A stretch of DNA of 64,000 nt from Thermogemmatispora tikiterensis. GTDB taxonomy: Bacteria; Chloroflexota; Ktedonobacteria; Ktedonobacterales; Ktedonobacteraceae. Position numbers and translations under genes: made by a program. Of this stretch, positions 43,026-51,584 are shown piece after piece. Numbering within the stretch: the stretch's first letter is position 1; the number at the start of each line of letters is the position of its first letter. The notes under the pieces were generated by a model, which worked only from the letters and a program-made list of their open reading frames with translations, was not told the origin of the DNA and did not search any database. The stretch lies in contig NZ_MCIF01000002.1 in the NCBI RefSeq assembly GCF_003268475.1, positions 1,178,629 through 1,242,628 on the forward strand, read 5' to 3'.

Positions 43026-43715
43026 CTACAGGCCTAGCTCGCGGCGCCAGTCGGCCAGAAGCGTCAGCGCGCGCTGGAGTTGCTCCCGATGCCGGGGGAC
43101 ATTGAGCCAGCGGCTGATCCCCGAGGGATGGGGCAAAGGGAGCCAGCGCCTGGTCTCCTCTATGCGCCCTGTACCGATGATCTCCTCTAGCTTGACTTTG
43201 CCCCAGAAGGCTTCAATGGCCATGACGCCTACGAGTAAGACCGCGCGTGGACGGAGCAGGCGCAGCTCGGCTTCGAGAAACGGGCGGCACAGGGCCAGCT
43301 CCTGGGGCGAAGGTCGGCGATCACCTTGCCCATGGGGAGCCGGTCCAGGATAGCAGCGCGTAAGCGAGCTGAGGTAGGCGCGCTGATGCAGGTAGCCTGG
43401 GGGAAAGCCCGCCTGCTCTAGCCAGGACTGCAGGATGCGCCCGCCCGGGCCGCCGAAGGGAATGCCGCGCTGCTGCGAACGCAGTCCGGGCGCCTGCCCT
43501 ATGACCATCAGTCCCCCGATCAGTCCCTCGTGAGGTACTGGACTGACCACTGGCAGGGCCTGCTCCAGGTAGCCCTGGTCCTGGCAGCGACGGCACAGGC
43601 GCAAAGTCTCCTGCAGGCGCTTCAGCGCTTCAAGCTGCTTGAGGCGCTCCTGTTCCTCTCCTTCTCGCTGCCCTGATTCCTCGTGCCGGAGCAAAGAGGC
43701 TTCATCAAATAACAT
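43026..43715 (-). CDS. uracil-DNA glycosylase, family 4/5 with Fe-S cluster
   Basis: This repair enzyme excises uracil from DNA and is about 229 residues long from the chosen start. GGLMVIGQAPGLRSQQRGIPFGGPGG is motif A (GQAPG) and LPLPHPSGISRW is motif B. Four cysteines (two in LCRRC, one in TRCYPG, one in ALCRPF) provide the 4Fe-4S ligands typical of families 4 and 5. The open frame extends to 43862, but that would overlap the flavin reductase by 158 bases. The ATG at 43715 overlaps its stop by 11 bases (TTATTTGA) and is more plausible. It is coupled to the flavin reductase upstream. Confidence 0.87.
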   Translation of the reverse strand: MLFDEASLLRHEESGQREGEEQERLKQLEALKRLQETLRLCRRCQDQGYLEQALPVVSPVPHEGLIGGLMVIGQAPGLRSQQRGIPFGGPGGRILQSWLEQAGFPPGYLHQRAYLSSLTRCYPGPAPHGQGDRRPSPQELALCRPFLEAELRLLRPRAVLLVGVMAIEAFWGKVKLEEIIGTGRIEETRRWLPLPHPSGISRWLNVPRHREQLQRALTLLADWRRELGL

Positions 43716-44337
43716 CGCCTGGCGCTGACAAGGATGAGAGGCTTGGCCGGGCATAATCGTGCGCCAGATGGCGATAGCGGCCCCGGTAATAGGCCAAAGG
43801 CTGCTTGCCGCCAGGTTGACCAGCCTCCCTGTTGCCGTCCTGGAGCGTTCCCATGCCGGCAACCTGATGCTCGTTGGCGGCGTTCGCGCTGTCTGACGAG
43901 GGCTGATCAGCAGTCCCGAGGGCCACGACCTCGCCTAGCAAAATCGCATGGTCGCCGCCCGGATAATCGGCCACCAGCCGCGCTTCCACAAAACCCAGGG
44001 TCCCTTCGAGCAGCGGCGCCCCGGTCACGCCCGGATGATAGGGTGCATGGCAGAAGTAGCGATAGCGCTCCTCTGAGGGCAGGGCAAAGCAGCGGGCCAG
44101 CTCTTCCTGCTCCTCACTCAAGATATTGACCGCAAAAATCTGGCTCTCGCGAATGGCCTGCAGGGTTCGGCTCTTGAGGTCGATGCAGACAAGGACCAGC
44201 GGAGGGTCTAGCGAGACAGAACAGAAGGCGTTGACTGTCAGCCCCACCAGGCCGGCGCTGCCCCTCGTGGTCACAACCGTTACTCCTGTGGCGAACTGCC
44301 CCAGGACGTGGCGAAAGAATTCTCTGTCAATAGACAT
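43705..44337 (-). CDS. flavin reductase family protein (FMN-binding split barrel)
   Basis: This protein of about 210 residues starts at the ATG at 44337 (MSIDREFFRHVLGQFATGVTVVTTRG). FATGVTVVTT, GLTVNAFCSVSLDPPLVLVCIDLKSRT, FAVNILSEEQEELARCFA and a terminal histidine-rich GDHAILLGEVVAL are the flavin reductase-like domain. Upstream codons in the same frame (to 44607) look non-native, so I discard them. It probably supplies reduced FMN to a monooxygenase, but no oxygenase partner is adjacent. Its stop overlaps the uracil-DNA glycosylase start by 11 bases. Confidence 0.87.
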   Translation of the reverse strand: MSIDREFFRHVLGQFATGVTVVTTRGSAGLVGLTVNAFCSVSLDPPLVLVCIDLKSRTLQAIRESQIFAVNILSEEQEELARCFALPSEERYRYFCHAPYHPGVTGAPLLEGTLGFVEARLVADYPGGDHAILLGEVVALGTADQPSSDSANAANEHQVAGMGTLQDGNREAGQPGGKQPLAYYRGRYRHLAHDYARPSLSSLSAPGDVI

Positions 44338-44682
44338 TAACGGCTCGATCCCTCTTCTTCCTTCACCATCAGAAGCCAGCGAGGGAATTAGGAGACCACT
44401 TGTGCGCCGCCTCGGGGCATTGATTGCAGCCCCACCCCAGCGCCGCACACAAGCATCGTTCCCTCGTCTGCTCACTTGTAGTATCCGGGGCCTGTCGGCG
44501 CCTGACACTGGCCTTTCGGACAGAACTCCGTAGCAGAATCGTAGCATATGTGCCGCTTCTCTGCCAGCGAGCAGGGTCCAGAACAGTCCTGCCAACCGCT
44601 CTTCCATTGACAGGGGCAGTTCTAGCGCGTATAGTTACAGCGAAAGCGATAAGCAGTAGCCTATGGACAGCCCTCCGACGGA
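44338..44682. other. divergent intergenic region
   Basis: This 345-bp region lies between the flavin reductase (minus) and the FecCD permease (plus). Open frames in it are in-frame extensions of neighbours or shadows. No clear operator, riboswitch or promoter was identified. Confidence 0.4.
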
Positions 44683-45819
44683 ATGAAGATTGAGACCAGA
44701 ACGACCCAGGAATCGCCAGCACTCGCGACGACCACCGCTACGACCCTTGCCGATGCTAAGGCCGTGCACGTCAGACGCCGCCTGACTCCCCTCATCTTTA
44801 CAGCTCTCTTGCTTCTGTTGCCGCTCACGCTGCTGGCGGCGGTGAGCACTGGCTCAACGGCCATTCCTTTTGCGACTGTCCTGCAGATCCTGCTCGACGG
44901 CAGCCACCTTTTGCATTTCCGGGAGAGCTGGGACCCGGCACTGGCCATCATTATTTGGGATTTACGCCTGCCGGAGGCGCTGGGGGCGGCCCTGGTGGGG
45001 GCCGGGCTGGCGGTGGCCGGGGTGCTTTTTCAGGGGATGTTGCGTAATCCGTTGGCCGATCCTTTCCTGATGGGGACTTCCTCGGGGGCCGCCCTGGGGG
45101 CGGTCATTGCCTTCATCCTGCCGCTCGATACAACCTATGGTCTCTTCTTCTCTCTGACGCCCTTGCTGGCTTTTAGCGGGGCGTTACTGACAGTGCTGTT
45201 GGTCTACGCCATTGCGCGCGTCGGCGGGCGCACACCAGTGGTGACCCTTTTGTTGGCTGGCGTTGTGATGAATGCCCTGCTGGTGGCCGTCCAGACCCTG
45301 ATTCTGACGCTGAGTCCCCAGGCGCAGTTTAATCTGCAGGCTCTCTTTAACTGGCTCTCGGGAGGGATCAGCGTCAATAGTTGGTGGCCAGTGGTGATCG
45401 TGGGCAGCCTTATCGTGGCGGGCATCGGCGGGGCGTTGGTCTTGGGGCAGGTGCTGGATGCCTTTGCGCTGGGCGAGGAGGGAGCCGCCCACCTGGGCCT
45501 GCGGGTCGAGTGGTATAAGTTTTTGCTGATCATGCTCGGTTCGCTGCTGACAGCGGCAGCGGTCTCGATTAGCGGTCTGATCGGCTTTGTGGGTCTGGTC
45601 ACACCGCATATGCTGCGCTTGCTGATTGGTCCGCGCCATCGCCCTTTGATTGCGGCCTCGGCCCTGGGGGGAGCTTCTTTTTTGACTCTGGCCGATTTGC
45701 TGGCACGCACAGTGATCGCGCCGGCGGTCTTACCGGTTGGGGTCTTCACGGCCCTGATCGGGGCGCCGTTCTTCCTCTATCTGCTGCGTCAGAGTAAGAA
45801 GGAGTATCGATGGTCGTGA
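44683..45819 (+). CDS. FecCD-family ABC transporter permease (metal-chelate/corrinoid uptake)
   Basis: This 378-residue inner-membrane permease has about ten hydrophobic segments. Signature stretches are LRLPEALGAALVGAGLAVAGVLFQGMLRNPLADPFLMGTSSGAALGAV, NWLSGGISVNSWWPV, and ISGLIGFVGLVTPHMLRLLIGPRHR, all typical of BtuC/FhuB/FecC proteins that import Fe-siderophores, heme or cobalamin. It overlaps the ATPase gene by ten bases. No substrate-binding lipoprotein gene is seen within the window. It may lie elsewhere, or the importer may use a shared one. Confidence 0.92.
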   Translation: MKIETRTTQESPALATTTATTLADAKAVHVRRRLTPLIFTALLLLLPLTLLAAVSTGSTAIPFATVLQILLDGSHLLHFRESWDPALAIIIWDLRLPEALGAALVGAGLAVAGVLFQGMLRNPLADPFLMGTSSGAALGAVIAFILPLDTTYGLFFSLTPLLAFSGALLTVLLVYAIARVGGRTPVVTLLLAGVVMNALLVAVQTLILTLSPQAQFNLQALFNWLSGGISVNSWWPVVIVGSLIVAGIGGALVLGQVLDAFALGEEGAAHLGLRVEWYKFLLIMLGSLLTAAAVSISGLIGFVGLVTPHMLRLLIGPRHRPLIAASALGGASFLTLADLLARTVIAPAVLPVGVFTALIGAPFFLYLLRQSKKEYRWS

Positions 45820-47210
45820 ATCTCAGGCCCGAGAGCTGGAACGTGTCTGCTGCGGGCGGCCTTCCCTTATTGGAGGTGCGCCATGTGACCTTCGGCTACG
45901 AGCTGCAGCCGGTTTTTTTTGATGTCTGTCTGCAGCTGGCGGCTGGTGAGATGGTGGGTTTGCTGGGTCCGAATGGCTCAGGTAAGACCACGCTGCTGCG
46001 CCTGCTGAGTGGGGTGCTGCGCCCAACCCAGGGGGAGATCCGGCTGCAGGGACGAGAGCTTGACCGCTGGCGACGACGTGAGCTGGCGCGTGTGGTGGCG
46101 GTGGTGCCCCAGGAGTTGCACATTCCTTTCGATTTTACAGTCGAGCAACTGGTGGCGCTGGGCCGCCTGCCTTTTGTCGGTTTGCTGGGCAGCTACGGGC
46201 CGCAGGACCGCGCCCGGATCGAGGCAGCGATGCAGGTGACTGGGGTCGCGGCTCTGGCGAAGCGGCCTTTCAATGAGCTGAGTGGCGGGGAACGACAGCG
46301 TGTGCTGGTGGCGATGGCCCTGGCTCAGCAGCCGCGCTTGTTGTTACTCGATGAGCCGACCGCCCATCTGGACATCAGATATCAGATCGAGGTGCTGGAG
46401 CTGGTGCAGCGCCTGAATCGCGAGCACGGGCTGACGGTGCTGGCCGCTATGCACGACTTGAATCTGGCGGCCCGCTATTTTCCGCGCCTGGTACTTTTCC
46501 AGCGTGGCATCGTGGCAGACGGGACGCCGGCGACGGTCCTGGAGCCGCGCTTGCTCAGCCGTGTCTATGGGATCGCGGTCCAGGTGGGAATTGTGCGCGG
46601 CACGGCGCATTTCAGTGTGGTGCCGCCGGGCAGTCGCGAGGCTCAAGAGGCCGAGGAGGAGATGGCAGCCCTGGAGCCTCCTCCGCGAGTGTTCGTCATG
46701 GCTGGCGGCGGCTCCGGCGAACGGGTGATGCGTGCTCTGGCAGATTGGCATATTCCTTTTCTGGCTGGAGTGCTCAATATGGGTGACAGCGATCACACGC
46801 TGGCCCTGCGCCTGGCAAGCCGCGTACTGACAGAGCAACCGTATGCCCCTCTCTCTCAGGCCGCATTGGAGGAGCTGCGTACGGCCCTGACGACTGTCGA
46901 GACGCTGATTATCTGTCCAATGTACGTTGGACCCGGCAATGTGGCTTTGCTGGGCGAGGCCCTGACGGCGGCTCGCCAGGGCTGCAGGGTGCTGCTGGTG
47001 GCTCCCGAAACGGCTGCGACAGAGCCGTCCGATATGGCCTTCATACCCGACAGCGAGTCGCAGGAGCTGTCGCTTCTCCTGGCACGGACGGGAATCGCCG
47101 CCCGGGATTATACTGGCGGCGAGGCAACCCGGCTGGTTGAGCAGTTACTGCAGGCTGGGGCACGCGTGATCAGTCGCCTGACAGAGGTTCTGGCTCTGAG
47201 CGCCGCCTGA
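45810..47210 (+). CDS. ABC transporter ATP-binding protein with extra C-terminal domain
   Basis: In this 466-residue protein, residues 20-265 are an FepC/BtuD-type ATPase: Walker A GPNGSGKTT at 53-61, Q-loop near 101, signature LSGGERQR at 157-164, Walker B LLLLDEP at 177-183 and switch His215. Residues 291-466 add a separate alpha/beta domain (PPRVFVMAGGGSGERVMRALADWHIPFLAGVLNMGD, ETLIICPMYVGPGNVALL) of Rossmann-like character that I cannot name. It is probably regulatory or cofactor-binding. AAGGAG precedes the ATG. It pairs with the permease upstream as a metal-chelate/corrinoid importer. Confidence 0.9.
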   Translation: MVVNLRPESWNVSAAGGLPLLEVRHVTFGYELQPVFFDVCLQLAAGEMVGLLGPNGSGKTTLLRLLSGVLRPTQGEIRLQGRELDRWRRRELARVVAVVPQELHIPFDFTVEQLVALGRLPFVGLLGSYGPQDRARIEAAMQVTGVAALAKRPFNELSGGERQRVLVAMALAQQPRLLLLDEPTAHLDIRYQIEVLELVQRLNREHGLTVLAAMHDLNLAARYFPRLVLFQRGIVADGTPATVLEPRLLSRVYGIAVQVGIVRGTAHFSVVPPGSREAQEAEEEMAALEPPPRVFVMAGGGSGERVMRALADWHIPFLAGVLNMGDSDHTLALRLASRVLTEQPYAPLSQAALEELRTALTTVETLIICPMYVGPGNVALLGEALTAARQGCRVLLVAPETAATEPSDMAFIPDSESQELSLLLARTGIAARDYTGGEATRLVEQLLQAGARVISRLTEVLALSAA

Positions 47211-47407
47211 GTCTGAGCGAGCGCCTGCTCCGTCGGGTGGAGGCTAGAGACGTTGATTGGCGGGATGGAGGGACCTTCGCAGGCCCACGCTTGCAAACGG
47301 GGTTTTGTATGTAGTATATTGCTTGGTACAGCATGATAGAGTCTCGGAATGCGAGCCTTGTTCTCGATGAAAAATCGATGCCATCTTCAAAAGGCAGGGT
47401 AGACGGC

Positions 47408-47701
47408 ATGGGTGGCACTGAGCAGGCAACTGTGACGCTGCGCTTACCCTCAACGCTGAGCGCCTGCAACGGCGGCAAAAGCCAGATCGTTGTACGGGCC
47501 AGCACGGTAGGCGAACTGTTCGAAGCGCTGGAGGCCCACTATCCGCAGGTCTGGCGCTGCCTGTGCGATGAGCACGGCTGTGTGCGCGCTCAGATCCAGC
47601 TCTTCGTGAGCAACAAGCTGATTACTGGTCCGCATGACCTGCAGACCGTCTTGAGGCCCGGCGAGGAGATTATTGTGCTGCCTTCTGCGCGGACCCCCTA
47701 G
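47408..47701 (+). CDS. MoaD/ThiS-like ubiquitin-fold protein lacking the terminal Gly-Gly
   Basis: This 97-residue protein starts from the ATG at 47408 (an open frame continues upstream to 47333). TVTLRLPSTLSACNGGKSQIVVRASTVGELFEALEAHYPQVWRCL and LFVSNKLITGPHDLQTVLRPGEEIIVLPS follow the beta-grasp pattern of MoaD sulfur carriers, including the late DxTVLRPGDEVxxLP block. The C-terminus is PSARTP, so the Gly-Gly needed for adenylation is absent in frame, and I saw no shifted frame that restores it. It lies 198 bp after the ABC ATPase gene and 128 bp before the YifB gene. It may be a non-carrier or binding protein. Confidence 0.72.
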   Translation: MGGTEQATVTLRLPSTLSACNGGKSQIVVRASTVGELFEALEAHYPQVWRCLCDEHGCVRAQIQLFVSNKLITGPHDLQTVLRPGEEIIVLPSARTP

Positions 47702-47829
47702 GCCAGCGCCTGCATTAGCTCGCTGACCTCTGGCCATTTTATCGGTGGGCTTGCAAATGTTGAGCTACTGCGCCATAATATAGGCTATCTTCTGTTACGT
47801 GGAGGAGAGGAGGTTTTTAAGGAGACAGG

Positions 47830-49359
47830 ATGTTGGCGCAGGTTCGAAGTTGTGCTATTGTGGGTCTGGAAGGCGCCCTGGTTGAGGTGGAGGTTGACCT
47901 GGCCAATGGTCTGGCGGGCTTTACGATCGTGGGCCTGACCGATACGGCTATTCAGGAGGCGCGCGAACGGGTACGCGCCGCTATTAAGAATAGTGGGGCG
48001 GTTTTTCCTTATAAGCGGATTACAGTAAATCTGGCCCCCGCCGATCTCCGCAAAGAGGGGCCTGTCTACGATCTTCCCATCGCTATCGGTATTCTGCTGG
48101 CCTCGGGCCAGCTGGTCCCCGCTGAGCCAATTGCTGATTGTCTCTTCCTCGGTGAGCTGTCCCTCGATGGCAGTGTGCGTCATACGAATGGGATTTTGCC
48201 AATGGTGGCGCTGGCACGGGAGCGTGGCCTCCGCGCGGTTTTTGTGCCGGCGGTGGATGCGCGCGAGGCGGCTTTAGTGCGCGATGTTCCAATCTACGCG
48301 GTGGAGACGCTCGCCCAGCTGGTTGCCCATTTGAGTGGCGAGCAGCGCCTGGCTCCCTTACCGACAAATACGACCCTGTTGCAGGAGATCAGTCGCTGTT
48401 GCCCAACCCATGATCTGGCGGCTGTGCGCGGCCAGGACCATGTGAAGCGAGCACTGGAGGTGGCGGTGAGCGGCGGTCATAATCTGTTGATGTGTGGCCC
48501 TCCAGGGACGGGAAAGACGCTGCTGGCTCGGGCGACGCCGTCGATTATGCCTCCGCTCTCGATTGAGGAGGCCCTGGATGTGACGCGCATCTATAGCGTG
48601 GGCGGCCTGCTGCCGCCAGAGGTGCCGCTCATTATGGAGCGCCCTTTCCGTGCGCCACACCATACGATCAGCCACGCCGGCCTGGTAGGTGGGGGGCGTC
48701 AGCCGCGCCCGGGCGAGATCAGTTTGGCTCACCGCGGCGTCCTCTTTTTGGACGAGTTGCCTGAGTTCAGTCAGTACGTGCTGGAAGCCCTCCGCCAGCC
48801 GCTGGAGGATAAGGTGGTGACCATTTCGCGCGCCCAGGGGTCGGTGACGTTCCCGGCCAATTTTATGCTGATCGCGGCGATGAATCCCTGTCCATGCGGC
48901 TATCTACACGATGTGGCACGCGAGTGCACGTGTTCGCCGGCGGCGGTGCGCCGCTATCAGAAGCGCGTCAGCGGTCCGCTCTTGGACCGCATCGATATTC
49001 AGGTGGAGGTGCCGCGTGTGGCTTATGAGAAGCTGGCTGGCGCTCCAGCACCAGAGAGTACGGAGCGTATTCGGACCCGCGTCGAGGCCGCCCGCGAGCG
49101 CCAGCGCCAGCGCTTTGCGGGAACGCGCCTGACCTGCAACGCGGAGATGGGGCCGGCTGAGGTGCAGGCTTTCTGCCGCGTGGATGAGGCCGGGCAGCGC
49201 TTGCTGAAGGCAGCGGTGCAGCAGTTGGCGCTGTCGGCACGCGCTTTTCATCGGCTGTTGAAGCTGGCGCGCACAATCGCCGATCTGGAAGGAGCGGAGT
49301 TGATCGGTTCAGCCCACGTGGCGGAGGCGGTGCAGTACCGCCCCCGCATCGCTCCTTGA
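47830..49359 (+). CDS. YifB/ComM-type Mg-chelatase-like AAA ATPase
   Basis: In this 509-residue protein, residues 1-170 are the ChlI N-terminal domain (IVGLEGALVEVEVDLANGLAGFTIVGL, FPYKRITVNLAPADLRKEGPVYDLPIAIGIL). An AAA+ module follows with Walker A GPPGTGKTLLARA and Walker B VLFLDELPEFS, then a Mg-chelatase-like C-terminal domain with NPCPCGYLHD and LARTIADLEG. Homologues include ComM, which acts in branch migration during natural transformation. AAGGAGACAGG precedes the ATG. Length is as usual for the family. Whether it works in competence here cannot be judged, because no other com genes are in view. Confidence 0.92.
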   Translation: MLAQVRSCAIVGLEGALVEVEVDLANGLAGFTIVGLTDTAIQEARERVRAAIKNSGAVFPYKRITVNLAPADLRKEGPVYDLPIAIGILLASGQLVPAEPIADCLFLGELSLDGSVRHTNGILPMVALARERGLRAVFVPAVDAREAALVRDVPIYAVETLAQLVAHLSGEQRLAPLPTNTTLLQEISRCCPTHDLAAVRGQDHVKRALEVAVSGGHNLLMCGPPGTGKTLLARATPSIMPPLSIEEALDVTRIYSVGGLLPPEVPLIMERPFRAPHHTISHAGLVGGGRQPRPGEISLAHRGVLFLDELPEFSQYVLEALRQPLEDKVVTISRAQGSVTFPANFMLIAAMNPCPCGYLHDVARECTCSPAAVRRYQKRVSGPLLDRIDIQVEVPRVAYEKLAGAPAPESTERIRTRVEAARERQRQRFAGTRLTCNAEMGPAEVQAFCRVDEAGQRLLKAAVQQLALSARAFHRLLKLARTIADLEGAELIGSAHVAEAVQYRPRIAP

Positions 49360-49758
49360 TGAGCACCAGGCTCTCACCGCCCGCGCGCGCACTCGGCCTT
49401 TGTCCCGATCAGTGGTCGCTATGGCTCTCTATGGCCCTCTATAGCCCTGCCCTGTGCTCTGGGCATTGATTCCCCGGACCGCAGGTAAGCCGTTGTATCT
49501 CTATTCACTGCTCGCTAGCTTTCTGGCTGGCTGGCTGGCCAGGAATAGGCAGATCTGTGCCCGGATTGGACGGGGGCCTTCGTTCTCTCCGGTGCCGGCT
49601 TTTCTGTCAGCCAGCGACGGGCGGGAGTGCCTGAGTGAGCACCAGCTGAGAAGAGCGGCGCTGGCTGGTCCGGACCGTGACCAGTGAGCTTTTCTCTTTG
49701 CCCGTACGCGGGTTCCCAAGGCGCATGGGTGAGGTGGGTTTGCTCTTCCGCAGGCCGT
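49360..49758. other. intergenic region
   Basis: This 399-bp region lies between convergent YifB and excisionase-type genes. It contains a short GGCT tandem run at about 49524-49537. No gene-like frame or T-tailed hairpin was found. Confidence 0.4.
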
Positions 49759-50010
49759 TCAGTCTGGCTCTTGATCTGCTTCCGCTCCGTCGTCGTTGCG
49801 CGATCCGGGCAGGCGCCCAGGACCATAGCGATGGGCCTCAAGATAGGCCTCGATATCACGGCGTTTGAAGCGCCATCTGGAGGCCACACGATACCCCGTT
49901 AATTCTCCCCTCTCAACCATTCGCACTACCGTTTTCGGGCCAATCCCTATAAGCTTGCTCACCTCGTTGGTGGTCAGCCACTCATCTCCGTGGTTACTGT
50001 GGTCTGTCAT
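49759..50010 (-). CDS. small helix-turn-helix protein, excisionase/MerR-like
   Basis: This 83-residue protein has EWLTTNEVSKLIGIGPKTVVRMVERGELTGYRVASRWRFKRRDIEAYLEAH, the canonical excisionase-family DNA-binding domain (HTH_17): helix, recognition helix ending in RMVERG and a beta-hairpin wing with a WRFKRRD block. The tail (60-83) is acidic and disordered. It is a stand-alone gene. No integrase or attachment-site repeats are evident nearby, so I regard it as a transcription factor rather than a phage excisionase. An AT-rich region with inverted repeats sits upstream of its start. Confidence 0.82.
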   Translation of the reverse strand: MTDHSNHGDEWLTTNEVSKLIGIGPKTVVRMVERGELTGYRVASRWRFKRRDIEAYLEAHRYGPGRLPGSRNDDGAEADQEPD

Positions 50011-50432
50011 CTACGCCTGGCACCTCGTATACTGTCTTCTCCTTTGAAATTGTATCAGCTTTGCTTAATTGCGTCAAATAGTCCATATTGACTTAAAATT
50101 CGATAAAGACTATTAATTACTAATAGACTATAGAGACTTGATCGTAGGCTATCTGAGCGGACCGTTGCAGCCCGAGAGCGCTGAGGAGCGCCAGCAGCGC
50201 CAGGTCGAGCTTCAGGCGCTACGCCAAGGCGCTTGTTCCCTCTCTGAGAGCCGTCAGGCTGGTGCTGCTGCTTCCTAGCGGATGCCGCGCTGTCAGCCGG
50301 GTCCCAGATCGCTCACCACCAGAACAGTACTAGGAAGGGAAGGTCCGGCCCTGCCCCTTCCCTTCTTTACGGCAGAGTATCAAACGTGCTACAATCCGGG
50401 CGCACGACATTTCTGCCGCCTGGAGGCCCTCA
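50011..50432. other. divergent intergenic region with AT-rich island
   Basis: These 422 bp lie between the excisionase-type gene (minus) and the diacylglycerol-kinase gene (plus). Bases 50040-50150 are strongly AT-rich. They contain GAC/GTC-based repeats, including CTATTA-n5-TAATAG at 50110-50126. Confidence 0.45.
50110..50126. promoter_or_regulatory. candidate operator upstream of excisionase-type HTH gene
   Basis: CTATTA-ATTAC-TAATAG is a perfect 6-bp inverted repeat with a five-base centre, about 100 bp upstream of the HTH gene start and inside the AT-rich island. Autoregulatory binding is possible. Confidence 0.35.
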
Positions 50433-51383
50433 ATGGAGATCGCTTCTGCCACTTCACCCTCATCCTCCACTGCCAACCGCCCGCCCCTTGTGATCCTCAA
50501 TCCTACCGCCAATCAAGGTCGCATGCAGCGTCATCGTACCCTGGTACGCCAGCGGGCTGCCGCCATCGCGGGAGCCGACTACTGCGAGACCGCACGGGCC
50601 GGTGAGGCCGAGCAGCTCGCCTGCGAGGCTGCGCGCCAGGGACGGCCCGTCATCGTTGTCGGTGGCGATGGCTCCGTTCACGAGGTTGTGAATGGTATCC
50701 TCAACAGCGGTCGGCGTGTACCTTTGGGCATCATCGCCGCTGGCTCTGGCAACGACTTTGCCTGCAACACCCTGCGACTTCCGCGTCAGCCGGAGGCCGC
50801 CATCGAGCGCGCCTTTAGCGGTCAGCCTGTGCCTATCGACGCCGGCCAGGCCAACGAGCGCTACTTTGCCAACTCCTTCAGCGTCGGTCTTGACGCCGAC
50901 ATCGCCGCCGGTGCTCGCCAGCTCAAAAAGATTCCCTTTATGACCGGCATGCGCCTCTACTACAGCTCCACCGTCAGACAGCTTCTTTTCGGCTATCGAC
51001 AGTGCCCCTGGCTGCGCTTCAGCCTGGAGCCTGCCGCTTCCGAGGCTCCGCCCGCCGAGACCTTCCAGCGCTACGTATTGCTGGCCGTCACCAACGGCCC
51101 CACTTATGGCTCAGGCTTCCGCATCAATCCCGAGGCCGACGCCAGCGACGGTCTGCTCGACCTCTGCACTATTCGCTATGCCCCCCTCGGGCGCGCCCTC
51201 AGACTGCTGCCTGTCGTCAAGCGCGGCCAGCATGCCCACTTGCCTGAAGTCCACTTCTACCGCATCCAGGGCCTCACCATCGAAAGCCGCCTGCCACTCA
51301 ATGCCCAGATGGACGGCGAAGTTTTCCACGGCCAGCGCTTCGAGGTCAACGTCCTTCCACAGGCGCTGCTTGTAAGATGCTAG
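50433..51383 (+). CDS. diacylglycerol kinase / lipid kinase family (YegS/BmrU-like)
   Basis: In this 316-residue protein, PLVILNPTANQGRMQRHR opens the catalytic domain. VIVVGGDGSVHEVVNGIL (the GGDGT-type nucleotide loop) and GIIAAGSGNDFA follow, with the C-terminal beta-sandwich FRINPEADASDGLLDLCTIRYAPLGRALRLLP and LPLNAQMDGEVFHGQRFEVNVLP. It phosphorylates a lipid substrate (diacylglycerol, sphingoid or a related alcohol); the exact lipid is not predictable. The ATG is preceded by TGGAGG. It is not obviously in an operon. Confidence 0.92.
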   Translation: MEIASATSPSSSTANRPPLVILNPTANQGRMQRHRTLVRQRAAAIAGADYCETARAGEAEQLACEAARQGRPVIVVGGDGSVHEVVNGILNSGRRVPLGIIAAGSGNDFACNTLRLPRQPEAAIERAFSGQPVPIDAGQANERYFANSFSVGLDADIAAGARQLKKIPFMTGMRLYYSSTVRQLLFGYRQCPWLRFSLEPAASEAPPAETFQRYVLLAVTNGPTYGSGFRINPEADASDGLLDLCTIRYAPLGRALRLLPVVKRGQHAHLPEVHFYRIQGLTIESRLPLNAQMDGEVFHGQRFEVNVLPQALLVRC

Positions 51384-51584
51384 CCTGAGCGATCCGGCGC
51401 CCGTAGTGCGGGTCCATCTTGCTTCCGGTCATCAAGACTACAAGAATTTTCCCTGCGCGAGCCGCAGCGCCTCTCAATTCACCCGTCGCAGCGCAACCGG
51501 CTCCCGGCTATGCGGGTCAATCAACCAGGCTGCGACGGGTGCTTGCCCTTGCCTCTATCGCTGAGAATGCCCCTTACTTATTAC

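Noticed and set aside
49759..50010. A prophage excisionase with integrase partner
   Set aside because: The domain fits, but no integrase, att repeats or phage genes lie nearby.
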